The position numbers and the translations under genes are program-made. The notes beneath the pieces are model-generated. The model was not told where the DNA came from. It worked only from the letters and a program-made list of their open reading frames with translations, and ran no database searches. Below are positions 11,397 through 23,102 of a stretch of 64,000 bases of DNA, piece after piece (position 1 is the first letter of the stretch; the number at the start of each line of letters is the position of its first letter). The DNA comes from Malachius bipustulatus. Taxonomy: Eukaryota; Arthropoda; Insecta; Coleoptera; Melyridae. The stretch is from the NCBI GenBank assembly GCA_910589415.1, contig OU342632.1:10605507-10669506 (forward strand), read 5' to 3'.

Positions 11397-12047
11397 AAGG
11401 TGCGTACAGACATGCAACAGAACACCGTAACGTAACTTCACCGCGTATCAAGTCTGGACGGCACTCTGCAACATCGTACCAGTACAGTAACAGCGTAACA
11501 CAGTAACATCGCAGCGTCCCATCAGTTGTCGGTATTTCGGCGTCACATCAAAGAAATGTTCGCGACGACGTTGCACTATAGATTTGCCGATTTGGACGTG
11601 TCTGCGAAACACTTGCGTTGTTTTGATTATTGTGTTGGTCAAATTGATCAAAAATTCAAAATCAGTTGGCGTTATTCTTGTGAAGTTTTTATATAGGCCA
11701 CTCACTGACTGAAAGTTTAAAATCTCTTAATAACTGACGACCGCCGTACACAGTTCTACTGGTGTATAATTGATTCTGCCACCAGCGTCTTGATCTGTTT
11801 TTTCTTCTGCACTAAAGAGTGCATAACTATATATGCTGCAGCCGCAACGTCCATCTTTTTCGAATACACTCGTGCAACTAATTAAAAATCTGGGACGCCT
11901 AAACGTTTCGCGTTGATGTTTCGGGGCGATGTTCTGTTGCACTAATTTTTTTTTTAAACCGGGCTGACCACGCAACATCGCCGCGTACAGAAATGATACG
12001 CGGCGGTGTTACGTGACGATGTTCTGTTGCATGTCTGTACGCACCTT
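11397..12047. mobile_element. Element Q: 651-bp non-autonomous DNA transposon
   Basis: Both ends read inward AAGGTGCGTACAGACATGCA and continue ACAGAACAYCGT; the inverted match extends about 54 bp with few changes. Inside, the motif GCAACATCG and its complement recur (about 11467, 11927, 11971, 12018), as do GTAAC steps. These are subterminal repeats typical of transposase-binding ends. Two minus frames (11448-11705 and 11727-11978) lie within but show no transposase motif. No clear target duplication. Confidence 0.75.
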
Positions 12048-12326
12048 AAATCTTAAGTGGCCAGGGTTATGGGTTTATTGTTTCTATTGCACACATTAAT
12101 GTCTTTCTGAATCCGAAAAGAGAAAAAAGCGAGTTCATAAAATAAAGCCACCGCAAGGGTCCAATGTCTGTTAAAATAAGTAGGTAACTGCAAATTGAAA
12201 CTAAGAATTTCAGTATTAGAATAGAATAGGTAAAATTGTTGAGAAAAGAAAAGGTGTTTAGGATCTTGCATAGAAAACTTGATGAATGTCAAACAATAAT
12301 AATATGATAGAAGATCGAAAATATTA

Positions 12327-12548
12327 ACGTTTTATTTTATGAACACAATAAATATTCAACACTCAAGGTCATTATCAAGACCAAAAACATCCTGTATATT
12401 CAAGCATAATAATTATATAAAAACAGTTTATTAAAAAACAATACACAAATACGTACAATTACATACAATAAAAAATAAAATTTGCGTTACGTTTAAAAAT
12501 CACACTTGTAAAATTTCAAAAATGTATTTATCTGACGTGAAGCAATAT
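12327..12548 (-). terminator. FA2H 3' UTR with polyadenylation signals
   Basis: Downstream of the FA2H stop on the minus strand are two AATAAA hexamers, at plus 12427-12432 and 12331-12336, about 120 and 215 bp past the stop. Either could define the transcript end. Which one is used cannot be told from sequence. Confidence 0.4.
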
Positions 12549-12634
12549 TTACCATTGTATACCTGAGGCCAATTTTCGTAGTGTAATGGTTGTGCCGAAT
12601 ACTTTGTCCCATAAGACACTGCTTATGCCAAAAC
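12549..12634 (-). CDS. FA2H: FA2H last exon (exon 6)
   Basis: Read on the minus strand after acceptor AG (12636-12635), it completes the Gly codon begun in exon 5, then reads FGISSVLWDKVFGTTITLRK and LASGIQW, stop TAA at 12551-12549. The GFGISSxLWDxVFGT motif is the conserved C-terminal stretch of fatty-acid 2-hydroxylases, just after the last histidine cluster. The short tail after it is normal for the family, which often ends with variable or lysine-rich residues. Here there is no obvious KKxx retrieval motif. Confidence 0.93.
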
Positions 12635-12847
12635 CTGTAAAATAATTTTGTATTAAGTTTTTTTATGTTTTATTTTTAGAAAAATACAGTCAAAGTGATC
12701 CAAAACTTAGGAGTCCTGGGTTGGTTTTGACTGAAATACTTTTAGTTAGGTTTTATAAGTATATAAAAAAATGTCGATTGTCTTGGAAGATTTTAATTTT
12801 CTTTAAAAACAAAAACTTAATTCAAAAAGTCAATCAAAAAAACTTAC

Positions 12848-12967
12848 CACTCTCATGGTGCGCAAAATGGTGTTGATTGTGATACCGCTTCAGATGGTAT
12901 AAGTAGCTGTTTTCTTGGGGAGCTCCATAATGAAGATAAAAGTGAATCATGTCATAGCATACATAAC
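12848..12967 (-). CDS. FA2H: FA2H exon 5: C-terminal histidine clusters
   Basis: Encodes [20 protein letters not shown], then [20 protein letters not shown]. It carries the IHFYLHYG and [10 protein letters not shown] motifs that coordinate the metal centre of the fatty-acid hydroxylase superfamily. The acceptor is tttacag (AG 12969-12968) and the donor GTAAGT (from 12847). One base is borrowed from exon 4 and one is given to exon 6, both making Gly. The exon lies 6.7 kb from exon 4 because the intron is full of transposons. Confidence 0.95.
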
Positions 12968-13511
12968 CTGTAAACATAGTTACTATAAAAACTTGCATAG
13001 GTGAAATAATGCTGTGAAGTACATACAGTATGATACAATTGAACACTAACTAAAGCAGCCAATGTTAGAAAAGCTCAAGGTAGAAAGAAAAATAATTTGC
13101 AATCAAAAGTTGCTGAATACCTTCAATTTAAGTTCCACTGGCTTTACCAGGTGTCTACATTATTTTTTGAAGACTAGTTGTCTTCATTAAAATACGGATT
13201 TAGATATTTTCCAGAAGTGACACAAAAAGTCAATGTTTATACAACAGTGAAGACTCAAAATAAATATTTTTTGTTCATGGAACATGAAATGATACATTCT
13301 ATTTTATGATATTTTACGTCCTATTAGGCACCCCTTATAGCTAGAGTACCTGGATATTGACAGATTTATATTGTATAAGAGTACAGAAGATTAGTGTCAT
13401 TTTCGTCAGATTTCTCTTTTTACGTTGAAGTTACTTTCTCACGTTAAAGTTGGATCACCGGTTCTGTACGGTTTCAATCGAGATTCACAACTACTGTCAT
13501 TAACGTGCATT

Positions 13512-13751
13512 TTAATAATTAGCATTGCTGTTCCAAAGGGGATAAGTGCCAAAATTTGAAAAACAATGATTTGTACATCAATAGCTTGTAAATACCATCA
13601 ACTATAAAGGAGGATAAAGTGCCTTGCATTTATTCTAAAGCTTCAAACTTGCTTGTATCTCCATTGTATTTTTTTTGACAATTTTATCAATATCTCTGAA
13701 AGAAGATTTTGGCACTTACTCCTTGTGGAACAGCAACTCTACAATTATTAA
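13512..13751. mobile_element. Element L: about 240-bp MITE
   Basis: Left TTAATAATTAGCATTGCTGT, continuing to GATAAGTGCCAAAAT, recurs inverted at 13707-13750 with one small insertion. Arms of about 40 bp surround a non-coding centre. It sits in FA2H intron 5. Confidence 0.65.
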
Positions 13752-14762
13752 GTATGTATTTAAAAATTTCCCTGATTATAGTTGACCAAGAAATATAACG
13801 AAATGATGTAACTGTTTAAGAATTAAAATTAAACGCATCGAAGATGAATATGAAGAGGCTTAAGGAATTTACCATAGAAGACAAATTTGTCAGGTATTTT
13901 TTTGTATTATTAATAAATTATAATAATATTATAAATTTTCAGACTCATTTTTTAATAGTAACATCATAAGTGATTAAATTTTCGCGATAAGTGTGTCCAT
14001 TTATTTCTAACGAAATTGAGTTGCTTAAAGCAAACATCACGAGTGTCAAAGAAAACGCTTAAAAACATCAGACTCGTTCTGAGGACTCGTGGTGTTTCCA
14101 AGTTGCTTCTGACTCGTGAACTGTCAAAATTTACATCGTTAAATGATCCATATATTATTTTTTATAACGCAAATTAATTAATTTTGAAATAAAAATTTGC
14201 CTATGTATTCGTTCGATGTTCGCTCCAGCACATAAATCAATCATGAGAAGTAACTAAAAAGTCAAGTGAAGAGAGGTATCCTATTCTCTTTCAGATCGCT
14301 AACGATCGATCGGAAAGAGAGGAAAAATTAGCTCCGTACTCTTTATCATAATTTTATGTCAAGGTACTCTACTTATAGCAAGTTGCTACCTACTCGTATT
14401 ACAATATATCAGTGACATCCTCACCAAAGAGGAGGGGAATTTTTCTTATTAGTAAGATTAGAAAAAAAAATGGGCAGAAAGTTTGTGCATTCTCTAAAAC
14501 TTATTTAACACATTTTTAGTTACACAGTTTATTTGTAGCATACAGGATAGGACAAAAATTGTAAAAACCCTCGTTTGTAACATAATTTAAAAAATTAATG
14601 AGAAAAAGATGCTTACAATCAAATTTAAAGTCAGATATGAATTTGTAGCTTTTTTACTTTTTATGCTACACGGACCCAGTACAATTTTACTGTTCATCTG
14701 TGTAGGTAAGACTGTCAGTGATAACTAATAATTATTAACTTCTAGAACGTACTAAATTTCAA

Positions 14763-14870
14763 TATACCGTGTGTCCCCGGATAGGTGAAACGACTCTTAT
14801 AAAAGACAAAAATTTTTTGATTTTAATTTTAATTTTTTGGGGTTTCACCTATCCGGGGACACACGGTATA
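14763..14870. mobile_element. Element R: 108-bp MITE with perfect 29-bp inverted ends
   Basis: Both ends read TATACCGTGTGTCCCCGGAT and on to GGTGAAAC; the inverted copies are identical over 29 bp. TA repeats at both ends fit a mariner-type target. The perfect match says it is young, or that the two arms have been homogenised. Confidence 0.85.
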
Positions 14871-15823
14871 TTTTTGTGACAGCAATTTATGTATTTTATA
14901 TTGTTTATTTCCCAAAAAAGTTTTTTTGTTATTTGTGATTTTGTATTTTCACAATTTTATAAAATTTGAATTGTAGATAATTAGTTATTATGAAAAGTTA
15001 GTAAATTTTTAGCAGCAGGTAGCAGGGTTTTTTATTTATAACAAAATGCAAACATAACATAACTACATACTTACAAACTTCAAAAAAAAGTTATAAATTC
15101 ATATTATGTGACTTTAAATTTTAGTTCTGAACAGATTTTTTCATATATTTTTTAATATCTCAACAAATAAGGGTAAAAAATTTAAGAAATTTTCACCTAT
15201 TATGTATGCCACGCATCGTAACTTGAAACAAGTGAATGTTAAATAAGTTTTGATTTTTATTTTTTTTTCAGAACAATTTTTTATTTTTTTTCTAATAAAA
15301 AATTCCAACTTGGTGCATACTTTTCGGACGTCTCTGTATATGTTGTATTGTGTAATATGATCCCAGGTTAAACTTAATTTGAAGGTGACAAACTGCTTTC
15401 AATATCTTACATATAAGCGGAAATACCAAGTTAGAGTATCTTCCAGAAATTAGTATTGTTGAAGCATTTAGAGCAGAGTTGAAGCAATAATCGATATTAA
15501 AGTGAACTGATTTTTTTGATAAGAAAACATGTTTCGTTCTTCTTCAATACTTTCCTATTCTATTTATACTGGTATGCTAATATTTGTTCTGACATCAATA
15601 GTATGAGGTAACAGTCTATATAAAATAACATTTAAAAAAAAAAAAAATTGGTACTTATTGCAATATTATACCTTATTGCACCAAACCACTTTGAAACTTT
15701 TCGATATTCACTTTGTATGTCACTAATAAGTTTGCAAACTAAATAATTCTGCCCCACAGAAATTTTACATAAATGCACTTTCCACTTTGCAAAATTTTGA
15801 ATTGCATATTTTTGAAATTTATT

Positions 15824-16698
15824 CAGAGTGAGTCAGTTTTTTGTAGCAGGACTTACCAGTTTGTAGAAGACCTGTTTTCAGGAGTTAAAGTTCCCAAAAA
15901 CATTTGTCGGGAAATGCTTGGAAACAAAGATATAGGGTGTTGAAAAAATTATTTTTTTTTTCCGTTTTTACCGCATAATTTGGACATTTCTTAATATTTT
16001 AATTTTATAACGAGGTTATTGATTATAGTTTAGAGCACATAAAAACGAAAAACCATCGGTGAAAAAATTCATCAGTGGCGTAGAAACAGGTTATATGATG
16101 ACCATTTTTCGCTCAACAACATCTATGCCCATGGACTTACAAGACCTTACTTATCAGCGTTGGATTCCCTATAAATTTCTTACAATAAAAAGTATACTTA
16201 TGAATTCACAAAATTCCCCATAATTTTTTTAAGTACATTGAGTCTAAACTTCCTCATACCATTTATTTAGCTATACAAAATCGTAAATTTTTTTAATTAT
16301 TATTTTATATCCAAAAATAACGACTAATATCGAAAAAAATGAGTTTATTTGAATTGGAATATTCATTATCATTATTATACCTTTTTTCGTACGAAATCTA
16401 CAGGGAATTCAACGCTGTTAGGTAAGGTCTTGTAAGTGCATGGGCGTAGAAATTGTTGAGCGAAAAATGGATCATATACTCTGTATCTACGCCACTAATG
16501 AATTGTTTCACCCTTCGTTTTTCCTTCGTTTTTGCGTTCTCTAAATTATAATAGACAACCTCTAGGTATAAAATTAAAATATTGAGAAATGCGTCCAAGT
16601 TACGCGGCGAAAAAGTAAAAAATTAAATAAAAATTCAACACCCTGTATCTTTTTTCCAAGCCCGGACATATGTTTCTGGGAACTTTTACTCACCCTGT
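15824..16698. mobile_element. Element S: 0.87-kb foldback element
   Basis: Arms 15824-16180 and 16385-16698 are inverted copies. Shared landmarks are CAGGGTGAGT-type ends, AGTTCCC, GATAYAGGGTGTTGAA and the block around CATGGGCGTAGA / TAAGGTCTTGTAAGT. The left arm has about 50 bp more near its end than the right. The spacer is about 200 bp. The open frame at 16398-16598 (-) is part of an arm. It belongs to the CAGGGTG-ended class. Confidence 0.75.
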
Positions 16699-17161
16699 AT
16701 TTGAAATTGGATTTCAACTCCAGAACGTGAGAAAACTTTCAAAATATCAATCACACAAGGCTTATAACTTCTTTCTGAAAAGGTTGACTAAATAAACTGA
16801 CCATAGGCTAAATGTGAAGAGCCAAACATAAACAAAAGATAATTGGCTCAACCTAGATTTTAAGATCTCGAATCTTGATTTTCTTTAGGCACTAGTTTAG
16901 AGGAACCTATGGAAGAGCCTGCACCAGCCAAGGTGCAAGGCTAAGGTGCTAAGGTGATTATCCAAGCTTTGTCTAAGATTTGTCTTCATTTTATTTCTTC
17001 ATTATTCCACATTATCCGAGGTTGCGTCAAAAGCTGTCGATAATATACGATTTTGAGCGAGCTCGCAATGGGGAAATCTTGTTTTCAGTCGGGCTTTTTG
17101 TAAAATAAAATACTGAACGTCCTTCTAAGAAGTACACATATGCATAAATCATGCAGCATAT

Positions 17162-17608
17162 TATACAGGGTAACTGGATACATTCCTTTGGTGATTTGAT
17201 AAAACAAGAGGTAAGGAGTAAATTAACCCTAACATGCACTATACAAAACTCAAAAAATTTGGAGATATTTTGTTGAATTTATTTTATTTTATTTTTTTTA
17301 TTTTACAATTTTTTTTTTGAAATTTTTACATGATCGAAATACTTAGGTATATACGAAATAAAATTCCGTACATGCATTTTCTATTCCAAACAGAAGACCA
17401 TAGTATTGAACAAGTTTTCCAGCGAAAAAAATACAAAACGTTAAAGTACATTTTTTAAAGTACAATTTTTTCAAGAAAAATTGAAAATCGAAATATCTTA
17501 AAATCTATTGAGTTTTGTATAGTGCTGTTAGGGATAATTTACTCATTACCTCTTGTTATATCAAATCACCAAAGGATTGTATCCATCAGTTACCGATAAC
17601 CCTGTATG
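17162..17608. mobile_element. Element T: 0.44-kb foldback element
   Basis: Begins TATACAGGGTAACTGGATAC. The right end, read inverted, gives TACAGGGTTATCGGTAACTG and then the same GATACAATCCTTTGGTGATT track. Arms of about 110 bp share GATTTGATAWAACAAGAGGT and CACTATACAAAACTC. The centre is an A/T-rich low-complexity spacer. TA flanks on the left; the right flank is TA followed by TG. Confidence 0.75.
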
Positions 17609-18024
17609 TATAGTTCTAGATAATTCTGAGTTATCCGAGGCTGGTGCCACCCACATTACCTCGGAAAACCGAGACTCTCCTGTACTACTCGTATATCCTA
17701 GAACAACATCACAAGGAAAGCGCTCCCAATTTTAAAATTGGCCGCACCTTGAAGCTCTATAATTAGGTGCACATCTATAAAAATAAAAATATTTTCTAGG
17801 TTCATAAATTTTATAAAATTATTCAATTAATTTCGAGATTTGGCTTTTGTCCCTCTGTTCTTTAGGTGATAGGTGGGAAAACTTCCGCCTGGTTAAATAA
17901 CACACTAAAGGAAGTTACGCCACAAATTTCTTCTTCAACTAGAAACTAGAGCCTCATCTTCCTTATGTGATCAATACAATATTATATGACCTTATGAAGT
18001 TTTATACATTAAAAAATGGGTGAC

Positions 18025-18655
18025 TTTTAAGCCAAATAAAAAATCCGTTGATTTCTGTTTTTAAATTCTCACATTTTTTGCAACCCTTTCCCTCAAACTT
18101 CAACCCACTCAGAATAACAACCCCTCTGAAATTTTCAAATGAAAATGGGCATCATGTGACATGTCATTTTAAATGTAATTAAATTCTTTATTCAGCAAAC
18201 ACATAAACTTTTTGGATGTTTTTTGGTCCATATTTTTTTTTCAAGAATTTTATTTCAAAATTAAAATTTCAAATAATTTTGCATCACCTGCATAAATGAT
18301 ACAATATTGAAATTTTTACACCGAGAATCTGTAGTCAATGAATCTGTAATTTAATGTTAAGATTTGAGAACCGGCCGTTATCTGTTACGTGTATCTAAGA
18401 CGAGACGGGTTTTTCTGATTTTGCTGATACACAGATTAAAAGAAAAAAAAAACAAATTGACGATTAAAATTCAAAAAGTTTGTTTGTTGAATACAGAATT
18501 TATTAATTACCTTTCAGATTACATGTCATAAAACCGCCAGGTTTGAAAATTTCAGAAGGCTAATTAGTGCCTCTCCGAGGGAGTTGAAGTTTGAGGTTCT
18601 GAGAAAAAAAGTGACAATTCAACAAGGTAAATCAGTTTTATTTGCACTATGAATT
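18025..18655. mobile_element. Element U: diverged foldback element, about 0.6 kb
   Basis: The left landmarks CCCTCAAACTTCAACCCACT, CTGAAATTTTCAAA, GTGACATGTCAT and ATTCTTTATTCAGCAAACA recur inverted at 18480-18600 with about 20-25% changes by eye. There is no coding content and the ends are not sharply defined, so it is older than its neighbours. Confidence 0.6.
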
Positions 18656-19710
18656 GAAATAGGCACTATTATTTTTGTATTGCAAGCATCAGTTACGATG
18701 GATTATCTACAAATCCAAATAATTATTCATTTGCATTTTAAAATAAAAGTTGTCATAGTTTTCTCTCAAGCTGCAGCCTGCTGATCTGGTCATGGTTTTA
18801 TGCGGAATCACTACTGTCAACTTCTCTTTCTGGAATTTTACAATGACTTTTGATTACTACTGTTAATTTCTTATTGCGAAAACAAGTTTAACAAAGCTGA
18901 GAAAGTAGATTAAAGAATCAATTTTTCACTGCAACGGATTTAATTAGTTTTTATTATTTACTTTGCATTAATAAATTTGGCTGCCAAAATTGATGTATCT
19001 ATCTAACATTTCTTGTATGAAAAGTGAAAAGTATAAACTTTCACAAAGTAGTTTGGCTTTTAAGTTGACCCATGTTTTCATTGCAAAGTTCTCTCCAGGT
19101 AAGAATTCAAAATTCTATATGGTGTTATAAAAAAATAAAAAAAATAGGTAGGTGTAGACAGCAAAGAATAATAGAAGTAGGTACCTACGTGATAATAGTT
19201 TCAAACATTTATGTGCTAATATTCGATTTTTAGGCAGGATGAGTGATGTATGGTAGGAAAACGTGTTAATATTTACAACAGCATTATAAATTATTATTGT
19301 ACACAATTATTTCTTTAAATATAAGAAATGGTTTGTTTAATGAAGAAACAATACTATTAATAAACAACGAATACATGTAGTACCTATATGTATGTATGAA
19401 AGAAGCATCCCTTTTACATGAATGAAATAAATAGAAAGCAATGATATATGTATAATTTGAAGACTGATGGAATAATATAGAGGCAATGAAAAATTTCATA
19501 GAAAATATTCGTAGACCTCATGACTTCAAGTGATTTTATGGAAAATGAAATAATCACCAAGTAAATTAACTGGATCATTAACCAAAATAATATGCAAAAT
19601 TTGATAACGAATTTCTATATGAGAAGTCATAAAAACTACACTATTTAACTAAAAGCACATAGCCAAATTTACAGATGATAAAAAGACCCAATATTAATTT
19701 TTTCATTTAC

Positions 19711-19843
19711 CTAAAATTCCACCAGCAAATACTAGAAAAATAACGGACTCTGGAATTACTCCTGATAGAATTGTAAATAATGTATATCCAATAACGGCAG
19801 CTGGAAATGGTGGGAATACTAATCTTCTAGTATCGAATGGCAC
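19711..19843 (-). CDS. FA2H: FA2H exon 4: membrane helix region
   Basis: Starts on a codon boundary after acceptor ttcag (AG 19845-19844) and reads VPFDTRRLVFPPFPAAVIGY, then two hydrophobic stretches and FLVFAGGILG. The xPFDxxRLVFPPxPA block is diagnostic of fatty-acid 2-hydroxylase, and the hydrophobic residues form its C-terminal membrane helices. The donor is GTAAAT. One trailing base makes Gly with exon 5, giving the conserved [14 protein letters not shown] join. Confidence 0.95.
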
Positions 19844-20149
19844 CTGAAATTTTCATAGGATACTACAATAGTTTCGAAATAATTAGGTATAGGTGCTTTT
19901 TTAAAATTTATTTCTTTTATTATACTACTACTTATTTTTATGAACCAACAAAGAACCTGTTCGGTTTTATAACAAGCTTTATAAATAATGTACTTTTATT
20001 CAAAATTAACTTCCTTTTCTAACTTAATTAACTTCAGTGTAAATTATAAAGAGTTTAACTGAACGAAGAGTGTGTACTAAATTATCACTTGGAAACCACT
20101 TTATTAACAAAAATTCTTATAGGCTTGCCACTTAAGTACCTAATACCTA

Positions 20150-20830
20150 TCTGAGGCTTTACGGCTGCAGCACACCCTCAATACAACTTTTTCCTTTCAA
20201 CTCTTAAGTAATCATCCCATACTTTTTTTTTCAAATTACACCCTAATTTTTTTTCTCAGTAGGATTACTGACTTCATTTTGAATACAATGACATGCGATT
20301 TTTGAAAATCTAAGCCTAAACCGTCTTAAAAAACAGCGTTGCCAACGAGTAAAAAAGTACACACCTTGAGGTCGTTTCTAAATGAAATTATGCTGTCGCA
20401 AAACTTTTATTCCCATATGATATGGTTACACTTGACGACAATAAAGTATGTTTTTAACTATAATGGTAACAAATAATAAAAACACCCAAGTCGAAATGCG
20501 ACGTTTCGGGTTGAAAAGGAATAGTTTTTTGTAAATAATTTGACAGTAGTTTGCTAAAATTAATCCAACTTTAGTTCTTAAAATTCTTCAATTTCCAAAA
20601 TTTGCATGTCATATTATTGTATTCAGAACGAAGTCAATAATCCTACCGAGCAAAAAAATTAGGGGTGTAATAAAAAAGAAACATAGTAGGGGATGATTAC
20701 TTAGAGGTTGAAAGGCGAAAGATTGAATTGACGGTGCAGCCTTATAGGGGCATATTTGATGTTTCCCAAATTTCATTTGTTTCTGTTTTGAAATAACGCG
20801 GATATATTTATATCTCTTCATTTAGAAAAT
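20150..20830. mobile_element. Element A1: older copy of the A foldback family
   Basis: The left arm (GGCTTTACGGCTGCAGCACA, AAGTAATCATCCC, ACTGACTTCATTTTGAATAC) is repeated inverted on the right (GTATTCAGAACGAAGTCAAT, GATGATTACTTAGAGG, GTGCAGCC, TGAAATAACGCGGATAT). The same sequence forms the arms of A2 at 59340-60086. A1 lacks clear CAGGGTG ends and is more diverged, so it is an older insertion. No coding content. Confidence 0.7.
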
Positions 20831-21337
20831 TTGAAATTTGGGTCATCTGTATAATATCCATGAAATCTGAAATCTATACAAACTGGCGAATGTCAGTTTC
20901 CACATTCATATACCTAAATTTGTTATGTTTGATAACAAAAGCTAAGGTCTTGGTTCTGATAGCGTAAAAATATTGGTCGTGGTGGGTTTATTATATTCAA
21001 TGACCGAATTTACGTGAACATTTTTGTGTTGACGTTTATAAACAGCGTAGTATTCGCACAGCCTCAAATCGAGATTAGACAGATGACTTGATTATAAAAA
21101 CACGGAAGCATCTGGTCTACATTTCTTTAAAAATACTTGAAAACACACATGGCAGGACTCAGCTGCACCTGCCAGCTTAACGACCACGAATGCAAATAAT
21201 GCAATTCCCAATGCCCGATACAGTTCATTGTTTGCGTTATGGCGGTCACATCGAGTCATTGATAAATTTAGATATACCTAAGTCGCTCACCTACTTATTG
21301 CAGCTTGCAGATTGTATGTTTTTCCTGTTCCCTTACG

Positions 21338-22326
21338 CCGGTCACATACTTATACGACATTTTGTTTCCGACATGTCGACGACATATTGCAGACACGTCA
21401 GGACATTTAAAATGTCATAACAAAAACTTTTACTTCGCACATCTACAATAATATACATCATGTCGTCCGACACAGAAATAATATTATAATAAACACAGAA
21501 ATTTCTATTAACGTGTGTCAGGAAATGCACCGTTTTTGAGATACAGGGGGGTGTCAAAAAAGATAATTTTTCCAGTTTTTTGAAGATATCTGGGGAACCG
21601 TTTAAGATACAGAACTCAGCTTTTGTATGTTATATCATTGATATAAGCTACCTTTTTTAATACTAATTCAGTTTTTTTTTTCATGTGCCATTTATGGAGA
21701 TTTTAGGGAAGATAGAAGTTTTTTGCCCTTCATTTTCCGACACAGGTGTTGAAACATCAAAAGCGAGTTTTCATCGTAAATGCCCGTTTTTCTCAAAAAC
21801 GGCTCATGTTAGCAGTTATGACCAAGAGTATAATAATTTTTTATGTAGAAAATATTGACGGTTAAAAGTATGCTTTTAAAATATCAAATTTTCCGAGTGT
21901 CGCAGATATTAGGGTCGAAAAAAATTCCACGCAACTCTAAAATCTCCGCCACTTTGTATATTATATGAAAAAAAAATAGTTAGCATTAAAAAAGTTGCCA
22001 TTATCAACGATAAGACCTGTACGGAAGCTGAATTCTGTATCTTATACGGTTCCCTAGATATCTTCACAAAACTGGAAAAATAATGTTTTGTTTTTGTTAA
22101 CGTTAATAGAATTTTTTTGTCTATTTTTGACCAAAGAGTATTCCATTAATTTGCCGTTAAACATTTTTTGTGGGCGACAAGTCTCTTCATGTCTGCAGCG
22201 TGTCTGCTTAGTATAAAATATGAACTATGAATCGTCATTGTAATCAATGTGTTGTAAATGGAGCTACATGCTGACAATATATCGTCGACATGCCGAAAAC
22301 AAAATGTCGTAAAAGTATGCGACCGG
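21338..22326. mobile_element. Element V: foldback element that received B1
   Basis: Left CCGGTCACATACTTATACGA, through ATTTTGTTTCCGACATGTCGACGA, recurs inverted at 22275-22326 with only a few changes, giving inverted ends of about 52 bp. The middle is occupied by B1, so V was the earlier insertion. The termini begin CCGGTC, unlike the CAGGGTG class. Confidence 0.7.
21497..22115. mobile_element. Element B1: foldback element nested in V
   Basis: Arms carry CCAGTTTTTTGAAGATATCT, GGTTCCC/GGGAACC, ACAGAACTCAG and GGAGATTTTAG in inverted order. The family is that of B2 (32834-33366), sharing TTAACRTG, GTTTTTGAGATAC and the central GTGGCGGAGATTTT-type block. The outermost ends are lost or strongly changed. 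Confidence 0.65.
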
Positions 22327-22424
22327 TCTTAAAAGTTATTAAGGATACAAAGGAAGGTTTTGGTTTTATATTAAATCGAGTCAAATAGGCGAAATTAGAT
22401 CGCTCCTCAATAACAGGTGCTATA

Positions 22425-23102
22425 CAGGGTGTCCCATATCGTTATGTTCAAATCTTGTGAGCATATAGTAGGCTTATTCCTAAGCCTAAAAAACCCAAAA
22501 GTGGTAGGTCTATCTGCATTCGTTACGAAGTTAGAGGCCTAAGAAAATAATGTCAAGTAAATACCAGATTTAACTTCGAAAACCACATAAAGCTTATTTT
22601 ATTGACCACATCTTTAGTTTATCATGTGTTAAAAATGTCCTATTCCTTGCTGAATACAAACTTGTGCTCGGAGGCCTATTGCAGAAGTAACAGTTCTAAT
22701 TTCTCGTCTTTTTTCGCGACCGATCTCTTGACCAGCATGCTGAATACGATCCAATAATAATTGCTTTTTGGAATTTAGTTACAAACGCTAATTCCGAAAT
22801 ATGTGCTCCATATATTTGAATCCAAATGCCATTTTGTATGAGCAGGAGAACCTCTTCTAATGTTTATTTCGATGACATTTACTAATGTCGTTACCATAAC
22901 AATTAATTATTAGCCTAAACCACAACACATGTGGTTGTATGGTCTTCAAAGTTGAATCTTTGTTATTTACTAGTCATAATTTTCTTAGGCCTGTAACTTC
23001 GTAACGAGTAAAGATAGACCTGCCACTTTTGGGTTTTTTGAGCTCAAAATTAAGCCTACTATATGCTCAAAAAATTTGAACATAACGATACGGGACACCC
23101 TG
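22425..23102. mobile_element. Element C: 678-bp TA-flanked element with a transposase remnant
   Basis: Ends read inward CAGGGTGTCCCATATCGTTA and, inverted, CAGGGTGTCCCGTATCGTTA. Arms of about 140 bp match well (AGCATATAGTAGGCTTA, AACCCAAAAGTGGYAGGTCTA, TCGTTACGAAGTTA). It is flanked by TA on both sides (22423-22424 and 23103-23104). Unlike most of its relatives here it keeps unique interior sequence, including a degenerate transposase C-terminus on the minus strand. Confidence 0.85.
22629..22775 (-). pseudogene. C-terminal remnant of a mariner-like transposase in element C
   Basis: The minus strand reads KKQLLLDRIQHAGQEIGREK, then IRTVTSAIGLRAQVCIQQGI and GHF, stop. The pattern of an R-x-A-x(2)-C-I-x(3)-G-GHF end is how many insect mariner-like transposases of the type paired with DUF4817 helix-turn-helix domains finish, typically as CIEANGGHFEHL. 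This is recognition from memory, not a search. The catalytic DDE part is missing, so the element cannot move by itself. It gives a plausible source for the CAGGGTG/TA mobile class in this window. Confidence 0.5.

Larger units (their letters stand above)
12968..19710 (-). other. FA2H intron 5 (6.7 kb), filled with foldback elements
   Basis: Contains elements L, R, S, T and U, described separately, and no other exon. The remaining parts (13752-14762, 14871-15823, 16699-17161 and 18656-19710) are AT-rich, with runs of A and T and no supportable genes. A short perfect hairpin, CTCTTTCAGATCG against CGATCGGAAAGAG, lies at 14283-14322. Confidence 0.75.

Noticed and set aside
11448..11978. Two minus-strand frames in element Q
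   Set aside because: They share no transposase motif and consist partly of subterminal repeats.
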